The notes beneath the pieces were generated by a model. It had not been told where the DNA came from, made no database searches, and saw only the letters and a program-made list of their open reading frames with translations. 64,000 bases of DNA from Serinus canaria (Eukaryota > Chordata > Aves > Passeriformes > Fringillidae): NCBI RefSeq assembly GCF_022539315.1, contig NC_066317.1, positions 30,326,048-30,390,047 on the forward strand. The letters run 5' to 3'. The number at the start of each line of letters is the position of its first letter. Position 1 is the stretch's first letter. The translations under genes and the position numbers were made by a program. Shown here piece by piece: positions 49,301 through 63,346 of the stretch.

Positions 49301-52300
49301 ATTAAACAAAGAATAAATTAATTATGCTCTCTGCAGCTAAATTGCTACACAAGTAAATTGTTTTATTTGTGCCTTCTCGAGACAATGATACTTTTTGACA
49401 GTGACATTTAAGTGTTCTGCATTCATCTTATAGAGCTGGAGATCACTCAAATTGAATCAAAATTTCTTTGATAGGTGAAATAGGCCTGCAAGCAACTACT
49501 ATTTCTGAAATATTTCCATTTCATCAAGGTAAATTTTTGTTGGTTTGTCAGGTCTTTTTCCTAAGAATATTATCACTAGATACTATTGTTCCATTATTGA
49601 TCAACTGATGCTGAGTATCTAGAAAGAGTTGAGGATATTTTAAGAAGACATTATCAGCCAAATCTCTTGATAAATAGACATTTTGAAAAGAGGACACACA
49701 GTCATGAGAGCTTGATTTAAGTGCTATGTTTATAAGTAAACCTGAATGAAGCAAATTAGGTTAGCAAAAAAACTCAATTGCAAAACTCATCTATTTGTCT
49801 TACAGCATTTTACTACTGGAAGAAAGGAAAAAAAAAGCTTTTTTTGCCTTTAATCCCCCAAAACTTCTTTATTTAAGCTGAAGTTTACAAAGTATCAGCA
49901 GTAAGTTTCTGAACTGCATACTTGGAACTGTGTAGTTCTCTGGGCAGCTCACAGACAGAGGGAAACACCCCTTCCTGACCATAAAAGGTCTGAGTGCATG
50001 TTCTCAAGCGGAAAATGTGTGGGATCTTATTTACAAACGTATAAATACATGCCATTCCTTTGCGCTCACAGGCACAGCTGAAAGCGAGCCAGAAAAGGAA
50101 GTACTAGCAACTTGATCTGAGATTTCTATTACATTTTGTCTGGCATGGTACCACTTCAGCCTGTATTTTCATAAATGTCTAATTATTGCAGTGAATAAGG
50201 TCAGAAAATATTGCCCAAATATGAATTGTGGATTTCAGTCTGTGCTCCAAACATCTATTTCTCTTCATTCCTCCCCCATACCTTTACACCTTCCTAAGGC
50301 AGAGACAGGAGACCTGGGGAAAAGGCTCAAGAGACCAGTACTGGATCCAGCAGCAACCAAGAAATGAATCTCACAGCAAGCAGCTTTTCCCTTGGGAAGG
50401 GTTTCCAGCAGACAAGAGCCCCTGGCAAGCAGCGTGGCACTGGCACCGTCCTCAGGGATGCCTGGTCCTGCTCTTAGCGCTGCCTACCAAGAGCCTGGCT
50501 TGGTTCACTGCAAGCTCGACTTCACAGGGTCATCCAAATTTCAGCAGAGCATGCATTAGGCTGTTCATGATTGCAGAATTCATTCATTCTCCCAAAATCC
50601 GTTAGAGAGAAAAAAAACAAAACAAATAATAGTTCAATTGCTAGGCTCTCTCTAAATATAAAAGGCAATCTTGAAAACTATTCTTCTAAATTATGTCAAA
50701 ATAAATTGCAAATAAATTTCCAGGGTAAATTTAAAGGTGACTTGCAATTAGACAATTTAAACAAAATAGTGCCATGTCATCTTCTAGAACTGCAGATTTT
50801 AAAAATACTACTAGAAAAAGAGTACCTAGCTCTTTTCTTGTCATCTCTGCCTGATGAGGTTAGGGAGGATTATCATTTGAGTAGGTGTTATTTATTCCAT
50901 GCATAATAACTGGAACTTCAGAGCCCAGAACAAACCATAAGTACACAAGTTCTCTAACAATTTACTTTCCTAAGAATATTTTTTATTTTGGTTGTGGTCA
51001 AAACCCCCATTTTTCTAAATGCACAATGGCATCCAAATGCTGACTCAAGCAAAAATTGAAAGATAGTTAGCTGAAGCATCTGGTATTCAAAAATATGTTT
51101 TTTCATGTAAGAAACCTTAGAAAATATTCTGTTTAAAGAGGAGGGGAGAATGGAAATCAATCACTATTCACACACAAGGTAGACAAAGGTGGGGCTACCT
51201 CATGAGTGAAACTCAACAGTAAACAAATAAAATTCAAGTCTAAAATAGGGCAAGGAACAGGATGGGAGACCAGCAACCCCTTTGCAATATCTTAATATCA
51301 CTGGCCACTCTGAAGAACCAGCTTACCCCCAGGGGCAGGTTCTCCATCAAACTAGGATCTGAAATAATCAGCAAGGACTAAAAAACCCCAAACCCTTAAG
51401 TCTCTGCTCTTCTTAGGCAGAGTCATAATGGAGGAATAGATTCTGACCAGGAAGATTTACAAATGAAAAAAATGTCTATGGGAAGAAAACCAAGGCCAAA
51501 ACAAACAGAACACCACTTGACACCACAACCTAACACTAGGAAAGAACACTTGAGAAAGTTTACTTTCCATTTTTACAGTCAGCACCTGATTTACAGCATC
51601 TTTTACCCATACTAACAATGAAATACTTGAAGTGGAACATTGAAATGGCTTGATCCTGTGAAATTTATAGCTTTGACTCACTGCAGTCTCTATCCCTTCC
51701 AGAGCTGAGCGCAACAAAAAGCAATTTCTGAGCATCTTTCCCATGTGCAGAGCTGCTGTCTTTCATACTGGGACAGGACTACACATCTGAGAGGAAAACC
51801 TGAATACTAGGAACTTGAAGCAAAAGCATGGAAAACTAGAGAAAACACAATTACTGTGTAAATCCAGGGTCTTCTCATATCTTGAGTACAGCTGCCCAGT
51901 ATTTTTTTGATACTTGAAACACCAGAGGATACATGCCTTATGTGCATTTTTGCACATACACCTGTGCATATTTGCCACAGGCAAACACATAAACACTCTG
52001 CAGGAGAACAAGGCTTGGAGAAGCTACTAGCTGAGGTTCCACAATAGCTGATCAAATCTAAAAATCATAGGCAAAGCCAAAGAGCAAGATGATACTGAAT
52101 AAAATGATCCAACAGTGAGCATGAAACAGCCAAAATAAGATATTTATCAGTTATGTGGTTAAGCTTCCTTACTAGAAACTAGTAAATAGAAAAGGTTTTC
52201 AAGACATCAAAAATCCCTTGGGCTACAAAACACCCAAATTCTGCCTGCAGCTTATAAAAATTTCTGACTCCTACAACACGGGTAGGCAGGAGAATAGTCC

Positions 52301-53530
52301 AGGGAATCATTGTTACATTCCTCACTGGGTACTGTCAAGAAAAACACACTGAGCCAACTATTCCTTTAATTTGGCCTGGAATGGCTGCTATTACCTTCTA
52401 GAACTTTCTCAGGGAATTGCCTTGGCACACTGGTTTCATTACTAGTGCTTTCTTTTAATCTACAGTCTTGAGATCACAGAATTATACCTAACCTTATCTC
52501 TTCCTTTTGGCCTCATTACCATTTGATGATATTCAAAATTCACATATTATTCCATATCTTTAATTACCTTGCCTTGCCTACCTTTAATAAAATTGTTTCA
52601 TCTCAAATACAAAGCACTTCTTTTTGAGTACAATCACTAGTATTTTTTCTTGAATTCTCCTCAGCCTAATATTAATTATATAAGCTACCTACCACAAAGT
52701 TTTACTTCTTTAAAAATATCCATATTTACAAGGTAAACTGATAATTGTTATTTAATTTTTTCTTGGTAAATAGGAGTTATGTCTGAGTGAACTTTGCAAT
52801 TTTTCTGCCGATAATTCTGTTCCATTTCTCTTCTCTTCCTCAAAGATTTTATTTCTGTTTTCAAGCCCTGGTTCCTACAGTCTCCTCAAGTTAAAAATGA
52901 AATTTAACAAATCTACTATTTAGCCACAGCTTCCATGTAAATATCTCAAAAAATGCTAAAACAGATCCAAAGTTGTGTAAAGCTAGGCAACAGAACAGCA
53001 ACTACATTCTTAACAGATGGAAATGGTAGATAAGAACCTCAAAGTAGTTAATAAAAGGTTGCTCTAATTACAGACATTACAGAGTAGAGCAAGAAAATTT
53101 AGTGTTTACAAAGGAATTTATGGGGACCAAAAGCAACTCTCCAGTTTCACTTTGGTCAAAACAGCGTGCTAACCTGCAGCAAGTGATAGGGGATGTCAGA
53201 CACAGACTCAACCCTCCAGCATGAGTGGGGAGAGAGAAAGGCAAAAACATAACAAAACAAGCAACAAAACCCTCACAAGCAATTAAAGAAGAGCCTTCAC
53301 ATCCCCTCCAGTACCAACACAGATGGAAGACCAGCACAGTCTTCAAACCCTCCTCATCTAACGCCATATTTCTTTCAAAGCCTACTCAGGCAGTAGATAA
53401 ACCTAATTTCAGCTAAGATACAAGAACAGAACCTAAGCCTTGTGTTTTCAACTGCTAACTGCTCATGCTTTGGTACTACAGGAATGATGCCATGATACCA
53501 AGAAATACAACAGAAGTGTTACACATGGAG

Positions 53531-53549
53531 ACATTCATTAAATGAATGT
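53531..53549 (+). repeat. Perfect inverted repeat, 9-base arms
   Basis: Arms acattcatt and aatgaatgt flank a single A. It is followed directly by a partial copy (cattaaatgaa), giving a small direct-plus-inverted repeat. Confidence 0.85.
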
Positions 53550-53746
53550 CATTAAATGAAGTCCCTGGCAACATTTTTGCCTCAAGGCAGCAATAAAAAG
53601 GTCTTCACAATCCTGGAAGGTTTCTGTAAGTGCTTCAACATAGTTGTTGACACTACCTAAAGCCTACTACACAGCTACAGCTTAAAAAGTGTATATTTAA
53701 ATTGCATATGAATACAACTGTTGGAGGTGGCATCTTCATCATTAGA

Positions 53747-53768
53747 TGATCTCTCTGCAGAGAGATCA
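53747..53768 (+). repeat. Perfect 22-base palindrome
   Basis: The half-site tgatctctctg (53747-53757) is followed immediately by its exact reverse complement, with no spacer. It contains a central CTGCAG. Confidence 0.9.
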
Positions 53769-54984
53769 AAATGGTAAAATTCTAAAGTGAATTATGAGAA
53801 AGCCATGAGAAGAAAACAGAATTATTCCTAACCTCAGAAATTATCAACATAGAAATATTTTACTTTACCTTAAAAAAGATAAGTAACTATCTGAAGCTAT
53901 TTAGAGAGTTATTTTCTGGACACAATCCTTTTGAATGTAATATTGCTTATTTGAACTGGTATTTGTAAATAGAGGTTTGAGGAAGTAGGGAAAATATTGC
54001 ACCTAGAATCAATGTACCAGATACTCTATTAATAAAGGAATAAAATTCAGAGAAGCTGAATTACATGCAGAAGGCTTCAGTTGTGGAGCTGAAGGAAATT
54101 TCAGAGCAGGAAGAATTTTAACAATAAGGGTATCCACCTTAAAAATAAAACACAAATGTAATTGTCAGAGAATGAAACTAGTTTCTTTGAAGTAGATCTT
54201 GTTTGCTTACAGACATTCTTAAAATCTGTATAGCATTACTACCTTTGCCTTGCTACTGTCACTACATTTTATACACAGAATTTAAGGAACTGCAAAAGAG
54301 AGCATCCTAGCAGCATCTCTTCCTCTACTGAAGAGAATGCATTAATTCACATTGCCTGCCTAATATCACACATGGAAAAGATCTAGAGAAAAATTATTTT
54401 CCAGATAATGGTATTTTAGTGGGCGCCCTTTTATTTAAACCATCTTTCTTAGGGTGCTCCTCTACTGTTTGCTACCAAAGGTAGCAGTAACATAAACATC
54501 TTGGACCTTTGAGCAAATAATCCCAGTGGGTTTATGGGGCATTCTTTGTTATCCAGTCATCTTGAACAGAAGGACTGATGAGTTTTGTTTTGTTCAGTCT
54601 TCAGGAACTGCACCCCAGAGAACTCCAGTCGGATGGAAGCTCTTTCCCTCTAGCCCTTTCAAACTGTGACAAAGCAGATGCCAGCTGAGCACTCCAAGCC
54701 TGATGCCCACCACTATAACTCTTATTTCTGCTAAAGGTGGATCCAGAGGCTCCAGGGCTGCTCACAGACAGAGAAATTACCAAAGCTCCTCTTCTTCCTG
54801 TTTTTCCCATCCATATATAAATACATATCTAACCATTTCTGATCAAAATGGTTTTGGCAGGTGCAAGATGCTGACCTTTCTAATCAAAAAGCAACCCTCC
54901 CACCACTGTCTGGTTTGCACACTTTTTCCTTAGGGCTCAGCTTATTTTAAAAAAACTTCCAAAACACACACATTCACACATACC

Positions 54985-54999
54985 AAAAAAAAAAAAAAA
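54985..54999 (+). repeat. Poly(A) run, 15 bases
   Basis: A simple run of 15 A preceded by a CACACA-rich stretch. Confidence 0.9.
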
Positions 55000-55099
55000 T
55001 CCAGAAGAAGAGAAAAAGTGAAGCCTTGAATGCAATTTTATTTATCCTTGGAAACATTTCAGGCATTATGAAATAATTTGTTTAAAAAGTGTCTGGAAT

Positions 55100-55129
55100 A
55101 AAAAAAAAAAAAAAAGAAAAAAAAAAAAA
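55100..55129 (+). repeat. Interrupted poly(A) run, 30 bases
   Basis: Sixteen A, one G and thirteen A, directly after 'ggaat', so an AATAAA hexamer is created at the junction. The hexamer is probably a by-product of the A run, although the tail of a retroposed transcript ending here cannot be excluded. Confidence 0.9.
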
Positions 55130-58100
55130 GTTGCAGTGAATCTATATTGACACGAAGGTACCAGTGAGTTGTTTGTTACATCCTATCCTCTGGTTTTAAG
55201 GATCAAGTTCCCAGTGGCAGCATAAGCACAAGCCAGAAAAGTAAATATATTGATAATTTTCAGACAGACCTATGATTTCCTAATTGCCATGAGGCTTCAT
55301 TTTTTCAATGCTTTGGTCTTGATTTTTAGTAGTATTATAATTTCCTCTTGTTTAAAACAATGACAAGTATTGGTACAAAGCCATCCCTGAAAGCCACACT
55401 GGCCACACAGAAGACAAGTAATTTGAAAGGCCATATCTGATCTCTTAATTTTGGTGCACCAGAAAAAACCACAGGAAAACAGAGATTGCTCATGTTATGA
55501 ATCCAACATTGATAAAACCCTAAGCATCTGCTACTTTATCTTTAGTTCATCAGACATATAAATGCTTACATGACACTGAAAAATGTTTTAGCATGAAAAT
55601 ATTGTAACAGCTGATGGAATGTTTCTTTCTTCACTCCCTGGGATATGAGCCCTGATTACCTACATCTTTAAACCACCAACACCACACACACCCTATGTTT
55701 TGAGGAACAGCCCACCAAAAAGAGCTGTCTGTAATGCTGAGGGCAAACCAAGCCAGTATATTGCAGTGTTTATGAACTGATCACTGTCTTTCCTGTTTAC
55801 AGCTTCATGTTCTGTACCAGTGAAAAATCTTCCAAACTCCCCTTTTAAATACCTCTACCTGATGGAAAAATCAGGTGATAACAATCTAGAAGTACCAAGT
55901 TCCTCATGCACAACAGGATGAAAAAAATACTTAACCCCATTTAGTAATCATCAAAGAAGAGCATCTGTGCTGGAGACCTTTTGTTCATTCTTCTACTACA
56001 GAAAGGAAAAAAAGATACAGAGAAAAACAATTTCCATGCAGTGTTGTCACAGCATCTTGGTTTCTTCTCTTGTTAACTTTCAACACAGACTTCTTTCACA
56101 TTTCTGTCTCTACCTGTCAACATACACCACCAATGTTGTTCAGCTATTCTGCAAACTGCAAAAAAGAGCATTTCTCCCTTGCCATAGAGGCAGAAGCATG
56201 GGGGGGGTTGTTACAGTTTTAATAAAAATTTTAACAAGAGCACAGATATTCATATCTGTCCATTAGTATTTTACTGTAAATGGAATAGAGATCCTGTTGT
56301 TCAGCATACACCTTGGATTAGCTTACTGACTATAAGAAAGCCATAAAAGAAAATAAAACTCAAAATATGAAAGCATGATTAGCTTTTATCTTTCTAATAC
56401 TATTTTACATAAATAAACTTTATTACACTTCAACCATTATTAGTTGGGATTTTTTTCAGATAAGAAGTAACTGAAATGCAGTTAATGATTTTTATAGCTG
56501 GACAGGCACAGCCACCATAGCAAACATGAACACAATTGCTGAGTTTTATTTCACATTTAGTGGACATAAAAAAAAGTCATCAAGATGTTTCTCTTTGCCA
56601 GGCTTTGATTTAATGACAAGGTCTTGATCTTGCAAATGTGCATCATGTAACCTTTTCATTCTAACTAGATCAAATCACTTCCAACTTCAATGGAATTCCT
56701 CATTCAAGGTCAAGCCCTTTTGTGTATCTTAGGGAACAACTCCACAATGCATCTTTGCATCTTTTACATCTATCCAATCCAAAGCACTGTCAGTAGGGAA
56801 GTTCAGGGATTAGAGCTAGTCAGCTGGTAACCCACTATTTATAAAAAAGTCCACATACCCAGTACACATAATAAATTGCTAGCAGATATAATAGCATACT
56901 TTATAGCAATTAGCAACTTTAGAACTGCTTTTATGTTAAGGATTTGACTAAAGCAGGGACAGAAATTAATATTTTTGATAACAGCTTGCTTTATTTAAGT
57001 ATGCTACAAGATATCTTTTAGAGTAGACTTTGAGCTTCAAAGTAATGAATATTCAGCAAAACAATAGAAAGGAAAATGTAACTGAGAAAAACTTGCTACC
57101 TTTGAAAATAATTATATTTTAGTTGACTCTGAAGTCTTAAATCAGCCAAGGGATTGCAGTAGAGACAGCAATTAAAATAGTTTTTAATAAATTAGCTTTT
57201 AATAAATACATGATCATGCACTTGAAAAATTGAAAAAAAAAAAACACCACTAAAAATTCCAAACAAAAAACCTCCTACCTATTACAAAGTTGTTTTTGAA
57301 GATCCTACAGTAGGGCTAGGGAATCAGGGCTGAGAAACCAATAGCTCCTATATTCTGTATTCAGTAGCAACAACTGGGTACACACAAATTCCAAAACCAG
57401 ATGTTGTGAACCCTCTGCAGCCACACATTATCCCTCTGTGGAGCAGAGAGCTCAATGTGCAGCTTGGCTGTGGCTGATGATACACATGTACAACAGCCAC
57501 TCTTGCCTGGAACAAAATTATTTAACAAGAGTTGACATGCAGAAGAGCAGAGAATATTCCATTATTCCCAAACCCAAGACAACGAAAATAAAATGTCAAT
57601 ATTGTCATGTTACCCAGCATTAGTTGATCTCAATGTAAACATAAAAGATTACTATTTAAACTCTACAATTTATTGAATGTTTTAGAACCTATTAACACAC
57701 TGATAGCCCACCTTAATTTCATTCAAAATACCTTAAGCTCCAATACTCATCATTGCTTGCCCATGCCAACTTAAAACAAGAGGTTCTCAGATTCTTGCTT
57801 TCTTCCAAACAACAGAATTTTCATTTGTTTTCTTTTAACTATGTTAAAAGCAATAATAATTTGGAAACATTTTGCTGCTACTTCATTGGGTATTACCACT
57901 GCACCAACCTCCACATGCATCTTGACAAATGAGGCCCATCAGAGTTTTGTAAGATCCTTGCTGATAAGGCAGGCACACGCTTTAGAAACATGTTTATCTT
58001 CCTACTTGACAACTATACAAAACCATCTTTTTCCCCACAAGCAATATGAAAATTTTGCAGATCAGGTAGGTATTTAAGCAACAGAGCTCTCTTTACTGTC

Positions 58101-58235
58101 ATGCTCTGACGAGGTGTAGCATTCTTGAGGTGTTAGGTAATATCAAAGACAATCTCAGTAGTCTCTCTTCAAATAAAAATTATTGAACTCAAACTCTATG
58201 CCAGTACTGCACACACACACCAGTTCTTGCAGGCA

Positions 58236-58302
58236 CTGAGAACAGCTATAGACTAAAGATTCCCAAGGAAGAAACAAAAGAAAAAAAAAAAGCTGTTCTC
58301 AG
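58236..58302 (+). repeat. Inverted repeat with 12-base arms
   Basis: The left arm ctgagaacagct (58236-58247) and the right arm agctgttctcag (58291-58302) are exact reverse complements, separated by 43 bases that end in an A-rich run. Confidence 0.85.
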
Positions 58303-61300
58303 CATCTTATGCCAGTCTTTACAAAGGCTCTTAGGCAGATAGGTAAGAATTGCTGAAAGACTCAACTGTCACAAATTCAACCTCCATTCAAAAGGACCTC
58401 AAGGCTGCCTTAACACTACAGGCAAGTACTTTGGGACTTCTCATAAGTACTCATACAGCAAGTACTGTGAGAAATACAGTGAGTGCTTAGCAGAAATTTT
58501 TAGAGTATTAAAAGTTTCAGACTCCTTTCTGCCTATAAAAAATGCAGTGCACCTTGGTCCTGAGATTTTTGAATGACACAAAGAAAGCAAGGGCATCAAG
58601 AATCTTTAGCCATATTTTAAAACAATAGGCAAGGTCAAATCCATCTGTTTCGTCTCCTGTTATAGAGATCATGTTTGTTTTGAAGCCATTACTTGTTAGC
58701 TGTCAGTTAAGAGGTTTTACCTCCCTTTCAGATCCATTATAGTCTCACAAGCAACAGAAATGGTGGTAGGTATGAACCTCCCTGTGTAACAACAGACCAA
58801 CTAAGTAGTAAGACATGGAAGCCCTGAAACATTAAGATAGACCACTTACTCAAAATTTATTTTTGAAACATAAATTGTCAGTAATGTATATAAACCTTTA
58901 CACTTGACACTGTCTGATGCTACATTCATTTGAATCGCTTTCTGAAGGACTTCTTCAAATGCTGCATAATCACACAGACACATTTTCCAGGTAAGTATTG
59001 TTTGTTTCACAGGCACACTATCAAGCAGAAAAGACATACATCAACAGTTCATTATTTAGCACTGTACATACACATAGGGAGCTTCACCCATGTACAGTTA
59101 ATTACTACTAACTCCAGACTTGTGCTTAGTAAAGTTATTTTCTTTCTGAAATGATCTGCAGATTTTAGTGCATGATGAGTTATGAAGTTGCTTTGGGAGT
59201 CAGAGAGCAAGCACATCTCACAAGAAGGGAAGCACCCCATAGTAGCTAGCACCGATATCCCTCTCCCAAATATAAGAAAATTCTCCATCCTTAGGCTTAT
59301 ATTTACAATAAAGCAAAAAAATGACCTACAGACTTCAACATGCAGAAGTCTTATTTTTCACTCCTCTCCAAGAAGTGATGAAGTGAGGCAGGAGAGCCTT
59401 GTGAGGTGACACACCATGGATAAGACATTCATTGCTACAATGAGATACAACACACGTTTCTGTGACTGACACAGCTTAGCTTGGATCCCAGTCACTGCTG
59501 TTCTGGGCAAACCCATCAACACTGACAGAGCAGAGAGCCAAAATGGTTGCTTTTTAATTAGTTCAGGCAGGTTTGAATCCAGAAAGGAAACTCTTTTAGT
59601 TGATTTTCCCTGGGAATACTACAAAGTTCCACTACGGCTTCACAGTGTAACCATGAAGATTAAGAAAGGCTCCCCATTCACCTAGAAAAATAACAAATCA
59701 CAGTACTGAATTGTTCTTCTACATCTTGGCTTTACTCTGAATGCACTGAAATGTTTGGAAACACTTTTTTCAGAAAATTTGTCATCTGTAGTGTCAAAGG
59801 CATTCCTGGCAGAGAAAGAAAATCTTGTTGAGGGCAAAATTCAGTCAAGATGACTGTAAAAACCTAATCCACACCTTTGAATTTGGACTGAATATCCATC
59901 ACTTAAATACCTTGTAAATGACCCAATTTGTTTACATGGCCCTGTAGCTTTTTATGACTTTTCCATAAAGAAGTTATTACATCCATTCCTTTTATTTTGT
60001 TTTAGAGCATTTGAATGAGCCCCAGAACCACAAGCAAGTGAAACAGATTCTCTGCAGATGGAAGTGGCCTCATATAACTCTCCACTACCGGTGGAGTAGT
60101 CAGAACAACACTTCCAGTTGGGAAATGCCATACCTTCACACACAGCAAAAGAATTTCCTGTGCCATATGTCTTTTCTAATGTTTAACTGTTGCATAAAAT
60201 GAGTGCTGGTTTTCTTGTCAATCCAAGGAGGAACTCAGAGCCCCTAGGACTAATGCCTTGTTTTGTGAAGAAGACTAAAAATAACAATTGATAAAAGTGG
60301 TACTGTACATTAATTCAAAAATAAGTACCTCTTCCAGCAAGGTCACTTGCCCACTTCATTTACTTTTAAACAAATAATGCTGAAAAAGAGGATATAGAAA
60401 CTAGGAGCTACAGATTGACAGGGAAGGTGTGCTAAGAGCATCTCCAAAATCATTTTCCCAGCGTAAACTACTCTTCAAACGTGACACTCCTTAGTGTTTT
60501 ACACACTCAGAAACTTACAACTTTGCTGCCATGTGCCAAACTGAATCATGTTTTGAAGATGTAGAATATTAAAACTACAAAAAGGGCACCACTCCTTTAC
60601 CTTTTACCGCCTGAACCTCGTTTGAAGCCCATTTATCAACTCACAGGACCCATTCCCTAATTAATTGCAGCATCTAACTCATTGGACCCCCCACCTTCTT
60701 ACACAATTAATTGCCAATTCATAATAAGAATATTACAGCAGCAGCAATGTAAAAATGAATTAACTGCACAGAAAACACAAGCAGCATTGTTTCTTCTTCC
60801 CAAGACATTCTTTGATTTTTCTGGGACAGTGAAAAGCCACATAGGGGTGATAAGGGATCCAGCACCCAAAATTATCACTGGCTCTGCCAGACATTTGCTG
60901 GAACTAGGAAAACGTCTCCCGCTTTCCCCTTTAGTGGTACTGTTGTATCTCAGGGAACATATTAGGATAGCTACCCAACCAACAGCACTGTTCATCTAAA
61001 TAAACAAGCCCCAAAAAATTAAAATTAAAGATTTTAATTCCAGCCATTATGCATGACCAAAGGAAAGCCCCGGCCTGCCTGCCTTTACTGAGGTTAATTC
61101 AGGATCAGTGGTACCCTCCATCATGTGGAGAAATCAGCACAACAGTGTTCAAAGTAAGCCATGCCTGCATGCTCTTTTAGTGCAGTTAATACCAATTTTA
61201 ACTAATTCAATGAGAAATTTCAGTGTTTTGCTCTTTCAGGGAGGTAGGAACAGAGGTGACCTTCAGCCTAGAAGAATCTCCTTATAACACCCGTGTTTAT

Positions 61301-63301
61301 AATGATACCTTGGATGAATTTGCCACAAAATGGAAAATTTGATGAATAATTTATGAGAATTAATTCACTAAAAGGCACATTGCTGCAGGAAAAAAAGGTG
61401 TTATTGATTATTCTCTTGCAACTGTCATTTTCATAGTATAAAATGGGGAATAACCTTTGAAATTTTTCTTATTTTGTTTCTCTTTCTGCTTATACTTTAT
61501 TAAAGAGAGTTAAATTCATATCCTCTTTCCCCAGCTCCAAACACCTGCATATAAAAATGGCAGAAAGAAAAATAAAATTCCAAAACCAAAAGCAGCAACC
61601 ATCACTGTGAAGATCCCCACTGCAGAGTTAACCTGAATAGTCTTAAATTAGCCCAGAGAGAGAATGAGAATAACAACCCAGTGGCTCAAAGAGACTTAGC
61701 TGAACAGCTGAGGAGTTCTTTCAACATCAGCTGCAGCCAGCTCTCATGAGGGGCTGGTCAGCAAAGGTGAAATTGCCATGGCTTGGGGGTGGCACACACT
61801 CACAGCACTCGTGGCAAGAAGCCAAGTGGGCTCCAAGCCCAGGGCAAACATGAGGTCATGCCTATGCAGGGAGAACACCAAAGCCCAAAACTGAGGGCAT
61901 GCTCAGCAAAGATGGAATAGCTGGAAGAAAACCAATTAAGATCAGAAAAAAACCAGCACTTGCAAACCCTAATGCAGAAGGCTTGCAGGAGATCAAGGAA
62001 TTAGCTGGGCTTTCTCCTTTGTTTATACTGGTTTTCTAATAGTTCTTATACTCTCTGTGTGTTAGACTTTCTCCCAGAGCATCCAGAGTTCTGCCTTTTG
62101 TCACCCAGCCAAACAACTGCTGTGGAAACTGAGTAAGTTATGGAAATGCAGTGAGTTGTTATTGTAAACAGGCTTTGTAAAGACAAGGTACCTTCACACG
62201 TAAGAAGACTGCTTAGCACGCTATAGAATTATGAAATTAAACACAAACAGCCCAATGTAACACTGAAGATTTCTTTGAAAAATCTCAGTAGAATGATGCC
62301 AAGAAGAGGTGATCGGATGAACCCTAAGGCTGGGTCATCTATGGATGGAGCCAGGAACAAATTTTCCAGGCATTGTCACCTTAAAATACCATCCTACATT
62401 GTAAGAAAACCCCTTCAAAACACCAATTGATATTTTATTTTCACAATAGCACATTATGAATTTTCACTTACCTACTTAAATAAAAGCATTTCACCTTTAA
62501 AGAGAAGCTGAAAAAGTTCTTCCCAAAAGGGAATGACAGGGCTGAGAAAGTCTTTACATGCAATTCATTTCTCAGAAACTCTAAAACAACAAAGCACTTA
62601 TACAGACACTTAAGTGCTACTAAAATAACTATGTTTCTATGTGTAAGTTCTATTTCCTTTCTGTTCCAGTAACTTTTTCTAAGTCACACTGGTTTCTGCT
62701 ACAAGACTACATCTGGCCAACTACATCTACTACTACAGGCCAATTCTTAAGATGCTTACACACCAAGAAGTGTATTTCCCATGGCATGCACTATAGGACT
62801 AAAAAGCAAGGCATGGCTCTCTGGTAAAGCCAAGAACTATCTCTAAAGCAATTGAAGAGGCTCATTTCTCAATAAGGGAAGTGGGCTTGCTCAGCACATC
62901 CTCTTTCTAGTAACCAGGAACTGCCAGACATAGCAAAAACCAAAAGCAGCAACCACCCAACAGAGACAGAAACCCCCAAAACCACTGCTATAATTCACAA
63001 CCACTGCTGTATGATGTAAACCAGCACTTTGCAATTACATGCTGACTATCTAATAAGTAAAAATCAAAGGGTCTGGAAAAAGCTCTAAGATATAAAAGAC
63101 ATTATGTTTATGGGAAGACAAAGTTGAACATAAGCTCTTTGGCAATATAGCTGTCCCTGACTCAAGGTATGCCTCATGTTTCTTCTCCATTACAAAACTC
63201 TGACTGACAAACAAACAAAAAACCTCCCAAACAATATGATAAAGCTTTGAAGTTCAATCTACAAATTTAATAAGAATCAGTTAAAGCAAAAATAAGATTT
63301 G

Positions 63302-63346
63302 ACACTAAATTCCATTCAAGACTCCATTTTACACTAAATTCCATTC
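63302..63346 (+). repeat. Short tandem duplication, 29-base unit
   Basis: The 16-mer acactaaattccattc occurs at 63302-63317 and again at 63331-63346, so a unit of 29 bases is repeated once in part. It looks like a local replication-slippage duplication. Confidence 0.85.

Larger units (their letters stand above)
41318..54984. other. Unique AT-rich DNA, no confirmed gene
   Basis: Nearly 14 kb in which I recognise no gene, RNA or transposon. Frames are short, with a maximum of 125 codons (50228-50605), and show no family resemblance. An A/C-rich patch lies at 46313-46366. Two perfect palindromes lie at 53531-53549 and 53747-53768. Stretches around 46500-47200 and 47960-48220 are non-repetitive and could be conserved non-coding DNA, though this cannot be judged from one sequence. 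Confidence 0.6.

Noticed and set aside
55020..55130. Processed pseudogene or retroposon 3' end with AATAAA and an A tail
   Set aside because: The AATAAA is created by the A run itself, and the upstream sequence is not recognisable as a transcript.
59565..59585. tRNA-like B box (ggtttgaatcc)
   Set aside because: It has one mismatch to the B-box consensus, no A box at proper spacing and no cloverleaf.
60682..60999. 105-codon plus-strand frame
   Set aside because: It fully overlaps a 98-codon frame on the opposite strand, has no motif, and no splice or promoter support.
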